DNA of 64,000 nt from Halopseudomonas formosensis (GTDB lineage: Bacteria > Pseudomonadota > Gammaproteobacteria > Pseudomonadales > Pseudomonadaceae): NCBI RefSeq assembly GCF_900115905.1, contig NZ_FOYD01000009.1:88704-152703 (forward strand), read 5' to 3'. Of the stretch, positions 1 to 6,628 are shown in pieces (positions within the stretch are counted from its first letter, which is position 1; every line of letters begins with the position of its first letter). The translations under genes and the position numbers were made by a program. A model generated the notes under the pieces. The model ran no database searches. It had not been told where the DNA came from and saw only the letters and a program-made list of their open reading frames with translations.

Positions 1-42
1 GTCCATTCACTCGTCCAGTCAGAAAGCATACAGGAGTTGCTG

Positions 43-471
43 ATGATGAGTATCGACGAAGCCCGGCTTAAAGCCGGGTTTTTTGTGGGCGAATGTCTGG
101 AATTGTTCGGGATCAGTGAACGTACCTGGTACCGCTGGTGTCAGCATGGCGCCCCGATATGGGCATACCGGTTATTGCATCTGCGGGCCGGCCACCTGGA
201 CCAGTTGGGCTGGAAGCATTGGCAGATCCGAGAGGGCATTCTCTACTTCGACGGATTCAAATCACACGGCTACCAATGGGAGCCAGGCGAACTACTGGCA
301 TATCACTGGACACGGCACAACACCAGAAAAGCAAGGACGGAGTTTGCGCCCGCCGCCCGAGCTGACCTCGCGCCTGATTCGGCAAGCCGAATCAACCCCG
401 GCGCTCGCCCTTCGGGCGCTGCGGCACATACGTGCCTTGCGGTGCTCGCGGGCGGCGGGCGCGACAGTTAG
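43..471 (+). CDS. DUF3653-like filamentous phage protein
   Basis: The product is about 142 aa. Its first 100 residues match, by eye, the small phage proteins with an ELFGISERTWYRW helix-turn-helix-like core and a following LGW-WQIREG segment (DUF3653-type, common in Pseudomonas and Xanthomonas inoviruses). Function is not established; a regulatory or DNA-binding role is inferred from the core. The ATG at 43 is chosen because AGGAG at 32-36 is correctly spaced; an upstream TTG at 37 is in frame but less likely. A strong intrinsic terminator hairpin (62-84) lies inside codons 7-14. The C-terminal Ala/Pro/Arg-rich tail after about residue 105 coincides with a series of DNA hairpins and may be shaped by DNA structure rather than protein function. 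Confidence 0.6.
   Translation: MMSIDEARLKAGFFVGECLELFGISERTWYRWCQHGAPIWAYRLLHLRAGHLDQLGWKHWQIREGILYFDGFKSHGYQWEPGELLAYHWTRHNTRKARTEFAPAARADLAPDSASRINPGARPSGAAAHTCLAVLAGGGRDS
62..84 (+). terminator. Intrinsic terminator inside the 5' end of the DUF3653-like gene
   Basis: CCCGGC at 62-67 pairs with GCCGGG at 73-78 across a five-base loop and is followed by six T residues at 79-84. It reads on the plus strand and lies only 17 bases after the start codon at 43. It could end transcripts entering from upstream phage genes, or attenuate the gene itself. Confidence 0.75.
376..436. other. Array of three consecutive DNA hairpins
   Basis: Perfect inverted repeats follow one another: GATTCGGC/GCCGAATC at 376-383 and 386-393, CGCCC/GGGCG at 406-410 and 414-418, and GGCAC/GTGCC at 423-427 and 432-436. 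Clusters of hairpins in inovirus intergenic regions serve as replication origins, complementary-strand initiation sites or packaging signals. Which role applies here cannot be read from the sequence. The array overlaps the 3' part of the DUF3653-like gene. Confidence 0.5.
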
Positions 472-486
472 GAGTAAGGGAACAAG

Positions 487-514
487 AAAACCGTGGGGCG
501 TTGCCCCACACCCC
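487..514 (+). repeat. 28-bp hairpin-containing direct repeat, copy 1
   Basis: AAAACC, then a hairpin GTGGGGC-GTT-GCCCCAC at 493-509, then ACCCC. The identical 28 bp occurs again at 638-665. A partial third relative (AAAACCCTCCCCACACCCC-like) is at about 697-715. Confidence 0.85.
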
Positions 515-637
515 CCCCTAACAACTTCCAAAATATGAGGCACCCGGGGTGCCTCTGGCCCTATGCAGGCCCGGATGGAACCGGGCCGCCGGGCCGGTGC
601 AACCATTCAGAGATCGGAGATCGGAGGAGGGAAAGAA

Positions 638-665
638 AAAACCGTGGGGCGTTGCCCCACACCCC
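638..665 (+). repeat. 28-bp hairpin-containing direct repeat, copy 2
   Basis: Exact copy of 487-514; the stem is at 644-650 and 654-660 with loop GTT. The spacing between the copies is 151 bp. Possible origin or packaging element of the phage. Confidence 0.85.
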
Positions 666-843
666 AATCCTCGCCGGATAGGCAGGGGTGCGGGGAGAAA
701 AACCCTCCCCACACCCCAGCCAGAGGATGAATTGGAGAGGAGTCCATCAAGGGTTCGCTCCGCCCGTGCCTCCGTTCGACGGGGCAAGCCCCGACGAGCC
801 GGGGGCGCGGCCCTTGACGGGGGAAGGCACGGAGCTGCTATCA

Positions 844-923
844 GGTAACGTCACTAAAACCCGACGAACGGTAGCATTATCGGTAACGTTACCATTGACC
901 ATTATCGGTAACGTTACTATAAT
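844..923 (+). promoter_or_regulatory. Promoter with three GTAACGTTAC-type operators
   Basis: A sigma-70 promoter TTGACC (895-900), 17-bp spacer, TATAAT (918-923) precedes the coding sequence at 953. The palindrome GTAACGTTAC fills the spacer (908-917). A perfect 12-bp copy GGTAACGTTACC lies at 882-893 just upstream of the -35 box, and a one-mismatch copy GGTAACGTCAC is at 844-854. The two main copies sit in an 18-bp direct repeat (875-892 and 900-917) with a 25-bp period. This layout predicts steric repression of the promoter by a dimeric DNA-binding protein. Confidence 0.8.
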
Positions 924-952
924 TAAGGCACACACAAAGCGGAGGGTTTGAA

Positions 953-1330
953 ATGACATACGAAGAATGGCTGGGAGCGAACTACCTCACCGACGACGCC
1001 GAGGCCCGCAGACTGTATGCCGAGAGGAATTGCAGCATTGGCCACCCGTATCACGTATGGCGTGAGCGGTACGGGTACGCCGACACCGCGACAGCCCGGG
1101 CCGACTATGCCGAGTATCAAAAACAGCTGGATCTTCTGACACCGAAAAAGCGGAAACCGGGCAGACCGGCGACAGGCAACGCGATGACCCCAGCCGAGAA
1201 ACAACGCGCCTACCGCGAGCGGCAAAAAAAGCGTGAGAAGGAACTGGAGGCGCGGGTATTGGTGCTAGAACAGAAATTGGAAAATGCCCTGGCTGAAATC
1301 GAGCGCCTAAAAGTAACGTTACCGGAGTAG
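953..1330 (+). CDS. bZIP-like basic/coiled-coil protein, putative phage autoregulator
   Basis: The product is 125 aa. Residues about 62-75 are KKRKPGRPATGN-like, with an AT-hook-type GRP core. Residues about 77-95 are strongly basic (QRAYRERQKKREKE), followed by a heptad-rich helix to about 120 (leucine/valine spaced as L-V-L-L-L-I-L). This basic-region-plus-zipper order is that of eukaryotic bZIP proteins. I do not recognise a named phage family. The ATG is preceded by GGAGGG at 941-946. Palindromes GTAACGTTAC occupy its promoter and also its own last codons (1313-1322), so autoregulation is a reasonable inference. The N-terminal 60 residues are of unknown role. Confidence 0.65.
   Translation: MTYEEWLGANYLTDDAEARRLYAERNCSIGHPYHVWRERYGYADTATARADYAEYQKQLDLLTPKKRKPGRPATGNAMTPAEKQRAYRERQKKREKELEARVLVLEQKLENALAEIERLKVTLPE
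1313..1323. promoter_or_regulatory. GTAACGTTACC palindrome in the 3' end of the bZIP-like gene
   Basis: This matches the operators at 882-893 and 907-917 exactly over GTAACGTTAC. It encodes residues of the last codons (KVTLPE end), so it is both coding and a potential operator; a loop to the promoter 400 bp away is possible. Confidence 0.65.
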
Positions 1331-1389
1331 AGTTAACGAACGCCGAAGCAACAGCGATCACAGGATAAGGCCAGACCTGGAACCGGCGA

Positions 1390-1426
1390 CCATATAAACA
1401 AACGCGCCCCCGAGTAAGTCGGGGGC
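1390..1426 (-). terminator. Terminator of the phage structural operon
   Basis: GCCCCCGA at 1406-1413 pairs with TCGGGGGC at 1419-1426. On the minus strand the stem is followed by GCGTTTGTTT. It lies just after the last minus-strand phage gene. Confidence 0.8.
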
Positions 1427-1448
1427 ACGATACTTGAAGGAGGAGAAT

Positions 1449-1655
1449 TCAGAGAATGGGAAGCAGGTAGTAGGTTCCCGCGGCACCGACGAGGATGCCG
1501 ACGACCAGGGCGATCGGAACGCGAGACGCTGGAACAAGCCTGGCGGGCTTGACGCTCTTAAGAAGACGCTCAACGTCTGCTGAGGGGTTCGGTTTACGAC
1601 TGGATGAGCCGGCGGGCTGGTCCCGGCGCATGTATTCCCTGTCAATTAGAGCCAT
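1449..1655 (-). CDS. Small phage protein with C-terminal membrane segment
   Basis: The product is 68 aa, with a polar, basic N-terminal half and one hydrophobic segment near the C-terminus (PIALVVGILVGAAGTYYLLP, about residues 47-66). No family is recognised. Its start overlaps the end of the Zot gene by 14 bases, so it is translated as the last gene of the assembly operon and precedes the terminator at 1390-1426. A role as an accessory to the inner-membrane assembly complex is only inferred from position and topology. Confidence 0.55.
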   Translation of the reverse strand: MALIDREYMRRDQPAGSSSRKPNPSADVERLLKSVKPARLVPASRVPIALVVGILVGAAGTYYLLPIL

Positions 1656-2517
1656 TCTTGCCTCCTATCATGGCCATGTTCGGTATAGGAGCCTGAATGA
1701 TGGCCCGACATTGCTGCAATGGCAAATCCAGCGGGGTCATGCTGGAGTCGTAGCAGAAGCAGCCGCGCTTGGATTCAATGCAGCCTGCCACGGGTTTCAC
1801 AGGCGGTGTATGAGTCCATTGGAAGGTAGATTGCGGCAGCGGCGCGGGGGCGGCACTGCCTGCCCCTTCCGCTGCCGCTGAGCTGTCCGCCTCAACCAGT
1901 TGCATTGACTTGAAGCCGTCCGCCAGGGAATAGGCAACACCACAAGCACCCAGCAGAATCAGCGTCAGCAAAACAGTGATCTTACGAGGGATCCGGAACT
2001 TGTGCGTATGAATCGTTGCTGACTTGTACAGCTTGAAATGCTCTTTCGGAAACTTCCACAGATAGTGATCCGCCCTCTCCTGCTCACGTCGATCATTCGG
2101 ATCGGAAACAGCAAATCCCCAGGTATAAACGTTGGCACCCTGAATACCGTTGGGCCGGTACAGATGGATATGTTCCCCGCAGAGCTTGCGGATGTGATGA
2201 TGAAGGAAGCTTGGACTCTGCGTAATGAAGATAAGGTCATGCCCGGTATGACGGTGCACTTCCATTGAGGTCAGGCGTTCATCGGTAACGGGACCAGGGC
2301 GAGCGTTAGACGGAAATATCTCCTGTGCTTCGTCATAGATGACAAGGGAGCCTTCCGGCGTGTCCCTCCAGTCGTCAGGAGCAGGTTTAACCTTCTCGAT
2401 CTGCAGACCGTCAATACGGGCATACACCGCCCTACCCTCGTCCAGCGCCTTCAGAATGCGCCCTATCGTGTACAGCGTCTTTCCGCTGCCCGGAACGGCA
2501 GTAATGATTGTAATCAT
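1642..2517 (-). CDS. Zonular occludens toxin-like (Zot/pI) phage assembly ATPase
   Basis: The product is 291 aa and drives assembly and extrusion of filamentous phage at the inner membrane. The Walker A motif VPGSGKT is at residues 8-14 and a Walker B-type SLVIYDEAQE at about 57-66, followed by the family's TGHDLIFITQ segment at about 91-100. A single membrane helix (about 180-198) separates the cytoplasmic ATPase from a short periplasmic tail rich in Ala/Pro and containing cysteines. The length is shorter than that of CTXphi Zot but normal for pseudomonad phages. The start overlaps the upstream DUF2523 gene by four bases (ATGA), indicating translational coupling. Confidence 0.92.
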   Translation of the reverse strand: MITIITAVPGSGKTLYTIGRILKALDEGRAVYARIDGLQIEKVKPAPDDWRDTPEGSLVIYDEAQEIFPSNARPGPVTDERLTSMEVHRHTGHDLIFITQSPSFLHHHIRKLCGEHIHLYRPNGIQGANVYTWGFAVSDPNDRREQERADHYLWKFPKEHFKLYKSATIHTHKFRIPRKITVLLTLILLGACGVAYSLADGFKSMQLVEADSSAAAEGAGSAAPAPLPQSTFQWTHTPPVKPVAGCIESKRGCFCYDSSMTPLDLPLQQCRAIIQAPIPNMAMIGGKNGSN

Positions 2518-2795
2518 GCTGAGAGCCCCACAGAGATTCGTGCAGCGGTAATTGCTGCCCTGGTAAGTAACGCGGAACCGATAATGCTGATCGCCTGATC
2601 AATCCCGGCAAGTGCGATCAGATCAATGACCGCTGACGGAAGCTGGCCGACGAACTGCGTCGCTTGTTCCAGGGCGAACTGAACCAACGACTTGATGCCG
2701 GTGTATGTGAACAGGCCAATGCCCAGGGAAACGAAAACCCGAGCGATAGCCGAGGACAGTACCCATATCAGAATGGGGGCAAGTAATGCAGGCAT
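2514..2795 (-). CDS. DUF2523 minor virion (pVI-like) protein
   Basis: The product is 93 aa and almost wholly hydrophobic, with an N-terminal LLAPILIWVLSSAIARVF segment, the typical LGIGLFTYTGIKSL core of DUF2523 proteins, and a second hydrophobic stretch at about 56-80. In inoviruses this gene lies between the adsorption protein and Zot, where Ff phages carry gene VI. It therefore probably caps the virion end and helps release it from the membrane. It overlaps the stop of the adsorption-protein gene by one base (TGATG) and the start of Zot by four. Confidence 0.85.
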   Translation of the reverse strand: MPALLAPILIWVLSSAIARVFVSLGIGLFTYTGIKSLVQFALEQATQFVGQLPSAVIDLIALAGIDQAISIIGSALLTRAAITAARISVGLSA

Positions 2796-4168
2796 CAGTT
2801 TCTAGCCCTCGCAATTCCCAGGGAAATGAAAGCAGCGAAGATGGCCGCACTGGCCAGCACCAGCGGTCTGATGAAGGTGGCCAGATCACAGAAAGGCTGC
2901 CAGTTGAATTGAACTGGCGGGAACAGTCCCAGTTCGATGGTGTATGGCTCCGGGCAGGACGCTGCCAAAGTGAAGTCGAATTCTTCTTCGTAGTCCTGAT
3001 CTTCGATCAGGGGCCATTCCACTTCAGGAGCATCAAAAGGCTCCTGGAACCATTCGATGAAGGAACAGACGACTGAAGCCCAGTCGCAGAAACCGGGCCA
3101 TTCACCAGCAGCGCCACCGGGTGAAGGTTCAGTAACAGGAAGTTCACCAGGGGTTTCGGTGGTGGTTTCTGTGCTTGTATGAGTGCCGTTGGTATAAGTA
3201 TTGGTCGTGGTGGTATTGGTAGTGGTTATGGTGGTGTCACCATAGGTGATATTGGTTGTCGTCTGCGTAGTAGTAACAACAGTGTCACCAGTAACAGGAT
3301 CTGTACTGGTAGAAGTAGTCTCAGGCCCAGCAATTGAAGAAGGGCCACTGATTGTGGTGTCTGTATAACCCGGCAGAGGGTTACCGATGCGACGCTGGGC
3401 ATCACCCGCAGCCTCGGCAACCTGACCCGGTGGCAATGCCGGCAATTGCGCTTCCAGCTCTGAAAAATCAACAGGAGCAGGAAGGAGCTCGGGGACACCC
3501 GGCTCGGTAATAATCATGCCGCGAAGCTGAGGAAAGGATCCATCCTTGGTAGGCCAGTTGCCAGAAGGGTATCTGGAGGTGCAGTTATTCAAAAAGGAAT
3601 AACCGGGAGTACTAGCATCATGAGGGGCCACCATAACTGAAACAACGGTGCCAGCCGGGTAGTTTGTACCCCCCAACCGAAAAGAGCCTGACGCCGTAAT
3701 TGTTTTTACTTCACCAATGCTAGTAAGTGCATACGGCTCGCGGCGGCACATATCCATGGGATGATAATTCCCATCAATGGCACAAATCGCACCAACGGGG
3801 CACTGCATTTCATATTTTACCCATTCCTGCGTCAACTCATCCCAAGCCCAATCAACCGCAAGGAACAGACCAGTAACAGCAGCAGAAGCAGCAACAGACG
3901 CAGGATTCACACGAACAAAGTTTTTCAGGCCATTAGCGACAGAGCCATATGGGATAACAGGATTTCGCGTAACCGTAAGCGTATTGAGCGACGAAGGAGG
4001 CACCCGGACAGTCTGACCGAAAGAGCTGCGAATGCCTGACGAAGTATGCGCGCCACTACTGCCGAAGTTGCGATAATCAGACGGCCCTAAATCAATGATT
4101 TCCGCCGCACTTACGGACGAGGCAGCAAGAAGAACGGCAGCGAGAAGAACAAAACGAGCAAGAACCAT
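2795..4168 (-). CDS. TspB/pIII-like phage adsorption protein
   Basis: The product is about 457 aa. The ATG at 4168 is chosen because AGAGGAA precedes it and because it begins a clean signal peptide (MVLARFVLLAAVLLAASSVSA). A longer frame from 4222 would start inside the 31-aa upstream gene. The middle (about 280-345) is a Thr/Asn-rich low-complexity stalk with repeated TTT and TNT. The C-terminal part has conserved cysteines, acidic residues and a last membrane helix (about 435-453), the usual anchor of gene III-type proteins. By family it should recognise a host pilus or other receptor and complete virion release. The stalk is typical for host-range variation. Confidence 0.85.
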   Translation of the reverse strand: MVLARFVLLAAVLLAASSVSAAEIIDLGPSDYRNFGSSGAHTSSGIRSSFGQTVRVPPSSLNTLTVTRNPVIPYGSVANGLKNFVRVNPASVAASAAVTGLFLAVDWAWDELTQEWVKYEMQCPVGAICAIDGNYHPMDMCRREPYALTSIGEVKTITASGSFRLGGTNYPAGTVVSVMVAPHDASTPGYSFLNNCTSRYPSGNWPTKDGSFPQLRGMIITEPGVPELLPAPVDFSELEAQLPALPPGQVAEAAGDAQRRIGNPLPGYTDTTISGPSSIAGPETTSTSTDPVTGDTVVTTTQTTTNITYGDTTITTTNTTTTNTYTNGTHTSTETTTETPGELPVTEPSPGGAAGEWPGFCDWASVVCSFIEWFQEPFDAPEVEWPLIEDQDYEEEFDFTLAASCPEPYTIELGLFPPVQFNWQPFCDLATFIRPLVLASAAIFAAFISLGIARARN

Positions 4169-4191
4169 CCGGCGTATTCCTCTGGCATATG

Positions 4192-4287
4192 TCACCCGAT
4201 GAAGTAGGCACCGGCCAGCCACAGGTAGCTGATCAGTACGTTGGCCAAAAAAAGCTTTTCAGGAACACTCATGTACTGGAAACCCAT
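4192..4287 (-). CDS. 31-aa hydrophobic phage protein, possible minor coat
   Basis: Translation gives MGFQYMSVPEKLFLANVLIS followed by YLWLAGAYFIG and a stop. It has one membrane helix of about 20 residues. GGAG about eight bases upstream supports the ATG. It lies between the major coat gene and the adsorption protein, where small minor coat proteins (gene VII/IX type) are encoded in other inoviruses; that role is inferred. It follows the coat-gene terminator, so it would be made at a lower level than the coat. Confidence 0.65.
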   Translation of the reverse strand: MGFQYMSVPEKLFLANVLISYLWLAGAYFIG

Positions 4288-4299
4288 AACAAGCACTCC

Positions 4300-4325
4300 G
4301 AAAAAGAAGGGGGGCAAAGCCCCCC
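4300..4325 (-). terminator. Terminator after the major coat gene
   Basis: GGGGGGC (4309-4315) pairs with GCCCCCC (4319-4325) with loop AAA. On the minus strand it is followed by TTCTTTTT (4308-4301). A terminator directly after the coat gene is typical of filamentous phages, where it separates abundant coat mRNA from the weaker downstream genes. Confidence 0.85.
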
Positions 4326-4341
4326 GTTACTGGATGGGCAA

Positions 4342-4476
4342 TTAGAAGAAACTTGCCTTGATCCAGCGGAACGCCATAACAGCGGCCGCACAGATGACAA
4401 TGGCACCACCAATGGTGACAATATCTTCCCGGACAGCCTCAACAGCCGCTTCAGCCTGAGCAGCAATACCTTCCAT
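4342..4476 (-). CDS. Major coat protein, Pf3-like, without leader peptide
   Basis: The product is 44 aa: MEGIAAQAEAAVEAVREDIV then TIGGAIVICAAAVMAFRWIK then ASFF. From memory the Pf3 coat is also 44 aa and ends with the same DI-TIGGAI hydrophobic core, a RWIKA basic site and FF. The order is an acidic amphipathic N-terminus, one membrane helix and a short basic C-terminus that would bind viral DNA. There is no signal peptide, as in Pf3, so insertion would be YidC-dependent as known for Pf3. A cysteine at residue 29 inside the membrane helix is unusual. AGAGG upstream supports the start, and a strong terminator follows. Confidence 0.93.
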   Translation of the reverse strand: MEGIAAQAEAAVEAVREDIVTIGGAIVICAAAVMAFRWIKASFF

Positions 4477-4481
4477 AACGA

Positions 4482-4658
4482 TTACCTCTTGAAAAATTGA
4501 CTCGCCACCATTGATATTCCCCAGGCAGTAACGCAGGCGAGCAAATACGCACTACCAAGCTGCATAGCATCTTCGATGCTAAGCGGAGGAAGAAGAAACG
4601 TTGTCTGCACCCACTCAGTACAGACATTGTTCTGAACTTGAGCGCAGACGAACGACAT
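4482..4658 (-). CDS. 58-aa small phage membrane protein upstream of coat gene
   Basis: Translation starts MSFVCAQVQNNVCTEWVQTT, continues through LLPPLSIEDA and ends in a hydrophobic LGSAYLLACVTAWGISMV segment plus QFFKR. Two cysteines lie eight residues apart near the N-terminus. The start follows directly after the stop of the putative ssDNA-binding gene (TAA then ATG), with AAGGTGG as ribosome site. The last codons overlap no other gene, and the coat gene begins six bases later. I know similar short proteins at this position in Pseudomonas inoviruses but no function; a minor virion or assembly role is likely. Confidence 0.65.
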   Translation of the reverse strand: MSFVCAQVQNNVCTEWVQTTFLLPPLSIEDAMQLGSAYLLACVTAWGISMVASQFFKR

Positions 4659-5009
4659 TTAACCCACCTTGGACGATGGAACTTGCTCAGGTTTGGGAGG
4701 CAGAGCCTGGAGCCGAACAGGAAAACCGCCCAAGTTATATTGCTGGTAAGCCTTACGACCTTGATAGATCGAAGCAGATACCGGAATAAACACTTCCGCA
4801 CCAATCATGCTTCTATAGGAGTTATGCAACCCCTGTTTGACTTGTTCAGCAGAGACCCGAACATCAAAGTAACAATCGACCGGCCGGCCCTTTTCGTCGG
4901 AACTAACAGATTTAACCTCGATAATGGCAATGCGCATGTCATCACCAATAGTACGATCTTCAACCCGGAAAACCTCACCATGCAGCACCATTCCAAATAA
5001 CTTAGACAT
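4659..5009 (-). CDS. Putative phage single-stranded DNA-binding protein (gene V position)
   Basis: The product is about 116 aa beginning MSKLFGMVLHGEVFRVEDR. The ATG at 5009 has GAGG at good spacing; an in-frame ATG at 5021 overlaps the Rep stop (ATGA) and is less likely. The protein is mixed beta-type in appearance, with few hydrophobic runs and several aromatic residues (YFDVR, YRSM, YQQYNLGG). It lies directly after Rep, the position of gene V proteins that coat newly made viral single strands before packaging. Family assignment rests mainly on position and size; I cannot confirm it by motif. Confidence 0.6.
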   Translation of the reverse strand: MSKLFGMVLHGEVFRVEDRTIGDDMRIAIIEVKSVSSDEKGRPVDCYFDVRVSAEQVKQGLHNSYRSMIGAEVFIPVSASIYQGRKAYQQYNLGGFPVRLQALPPKPEQVPSSKVG

Positions 5010-5017
5010 AGTTAACC

Positions 5018-6151
5018 TCATGCAATTTTAAGTTCATGCCAAGAGCACACCGCCCTGGCTTCCATTACCTTCCTACGGAACGGAACGACTTTGCCGGCGG
5101 AAATATCAGCATCACCGAGGCCGGCAGCCCGGAGAATTGAAAGATGGCGGTACCAGACCGTTTTAGTGAAGGATTCACGCGCCCTCTCCCACCCTTCCGC
5201 TTGGATGAGCAGCCATGCGCCATAAGCGGCTCTGGCGGCGTTTTGGGCGTTGCGGGCACGGGGTTTATCGGGAATGGGTTTTCCTGCCGCCAGCGCCTTC
5301 ACACGGCGTTCACGCCAGTTAGTCATGGCGTTATCAAATTCACGTTGGGTGGACACCTCAGCAGCGGCGAAGATGCGTTGTTTCAGGTCATTGTCTGTGG
5401 TCACTTCGGCACCCCCAATCATTCGGTCAAAGTAGTCATGCCACTGCATGCGGAGGGTTTCAGCAGTGCAGGCTTTCCAATCGTTACGGTTCCAGAATTC
5501 ACGGCCCAACGTCAGTTCAAGGCGCAACAGGCGGTTTGCCTGGTCAATTTCGTCCCGGGTGTACTGGCGGCCGGTGTAGCCAGTGCGGGACATTTGATAG
5601 GAGAGATGCGGGCCCTTGGCGTAGGCCTTGCCCTTGCGGAGCTTGGATTTTTGCGACCAGTAGACGGTGTCGCCAGCCTGCTGGCTGACGCGGTACCGGC
5701 CACCCTCGCAGTCGCGGAGGATGCGCAGCGCGTCACGGACCTCGCTCAGGGAGCCAAGCAGCAGGTTTTCGGTAACGTCCACTCGCGACACGGTCCAGAG
5801 CGACAGGTCAGCGGGGAGCTCAATCCCGGTACCCTGCATTGCAAAAAGCCGCATGGCGTCAATACAACCTGCAAGATCCAGACGACTGGACGCGCCAGTG
5901 CCAAAAACAGAACAGCCGTCACCCATGACCCGAGCCGGGGAACCCATGATCCAGAAATCATGGCCGCTGGCCCTGATGTTGATCTGGTGAGAATCAGAGG
6001 CGATGGAATCCCAGGCGATAGATTCATAACGAACGTCACCGGTGAGCGGGCAGTAACGCTGGATGCGGTCGCCCAGCGTCAACGCTTTTTCGCGGGCCTG
6101 ATCCGTCAGGAACTGGATCGGCACCCGGCAAGTTACCCAGTCAATCAGCAT
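5018..6151 (-). CDS. Phage replication initiation protein, gene II/X family
   Basis: The product is 377 aa, the rolling-circle initiator that nicks the viral strand at the origin. It starts MLIDWVTCRVPI, the usual N-terminus of the Phage_CRI/gene II family. A central DLSLWTVSRVDVTENLLL block (about 115-132) carries the conserved R-D-V strand. A second block with LRLELTLGREFW (about 210-221) contains the conserved E typical of the family, followed by the gene X-type C-terminal region. It overlaps the upstream small gene by seven bases and the downstream ssDNA-binding frame slightly, so the early genes form one operon from the promoter at 6629-6657. Confidence 0.88.
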   Translation of the reverse strand: MLIDWVTCRVPIQFLTDQAREKALTLGDRIQRYCPLTGDVRYESIAWDSIASDSHQINIRASGHDFWIMGSPARVMGDGCSVFGTGASSRLDLAGCIDAMRLFAMQGTGIELPADLSLWTVSRVDVTENLLLGSLSEVRDALRILRDCEGGRYRVSQQAGDTVYWSQKSKLRKGKAYAKGPHLSYQMSRTGYTGRQYTRDEIDQANRLLRLELTLGREFWNRNDWKACTAETLRMQWHDYFDRMIGGAEVTTDNDLKQRIFAAAEVSTQREFDNAMTNWRERRVKALAAGKPIPDKPRARNAQNAARAAYGAWLLIQAEGWERARESFTKTVWYRHLSILRAAGLGDADISAGKVVPFRRKVMEARAVCSWHELKIA

Positions 6152-6381
6152 GACGATTTACCCGGAAATTCCCCACGTGGGGACAAAGTGGCGGTGTTAC
6201 AGGGACCGCCACTCAGATTTGCATCCGACAGCGCAGCATTAAAAGCCAGAGCAACCTCATGAATGAGCTGTGCCTGGAAGACGAGAGACGTGGCCAGTCC
6301 AAGAAAAAACGGGAACACCCAGTTGTAAGCAAAGAAGCGAAGAGTGCGGAACCAGATACGGAAGCGAATTGAAGTCACCAT
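6145..6381 (-). CDS. Small hydrophobic phage protein
   Basis: The product is 78 aa, with a basic N-terminus (MVTSIRFRIWFRTLRFFAYN) and one membrane segment (WVFPFFLGLATSLVFQAQL, about residues 21-39). No family is recognised. It overlaps the preceding 71-aa gene and the following rep by seven bases each, which supports real translation in an early operon rather than a chance frame. Confidence 0.5.
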   Translation of the reverse strand: MVTSIRFRIWFRTLRFFAYNWVFPFFLGLATSLVFQAQLIHEVALAFNAALSDANLSGGPCNTATLSPRGEFPGKSSC

Positions 6382-6590
6382 GCCGCAGCCATCCCACCAA
6401 GGTCATGAAGACGAGCCATTCCTATGTTCCAGGCATCGCGGTGGTCCGGGTGATTGCGATACTCAATAAAGCGGGAATCCGTCAGCATCAGACGCATAGA
6501 CCGATAACTGGCAGGGACAGAGACCGGGAGGCCTGTAGCATCACAGAGCTCTTCAAATTCGAAGGACAGCTGATGTTCACTCCGAGCCAT
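6375..6590 (-). CDS. Small phage protein, first gene of the early operon
   Basis: The product is about 71 aa beginning MARSEHQLSFEFEELCDATG and is soluble, with no recognised domain. The inner ATG at 6590 is preferred because GGTGA precedes it; an ATG at 6602 lacks a ribosome site. Proteins of this length and acidic FEFEEL start are seen as conserved hypotheticals before rep in Pseudomonas inoviruses. It is the first gene downstream of the TTGACA/TATAAC promoter. Confidence 0.55.
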   Translation of the reverse strand: MARSEHQLSFEFEELCDATGLPVSVPASYRSMRLMLTDSRFIEYRNHPDHRDAWNIGMARLHDLGGMAAAW

Positions 6591-6628
6591 GACGTTCACC
6601 ATGACGTTAAAAATTAATTGACATGGGC

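Larger units (their letters stand above)
472..843. other. Phage intergenic region without a convincing gene
   Basis: The stretch is GC-rich, with repeated hairpins (separate entries), an imperfect GATCGGA tandem at about 612-625 and C-rich runs. The short open frames across it have no recognisable product and no ribosome-binding sites that I could defend. By position opposite the structural operon it is the best candidate for the phage origin of replication and packaging signal. Confidence 0.5.

Noticed and set aside
472..952. Short plus- and minus-strand open frames in the phage intergenic region
   Set aside because: They overlap in several frames, follow the repeats and lack ribosome sites; better explained as structural DNA.
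4269..4466. 65-codon minus-strand frame at the coat gene
   Set aside because: It is in a different frame from the coat gene, has no ribosome site and would read through the coat terminator; the 44-aa frame explains the region.
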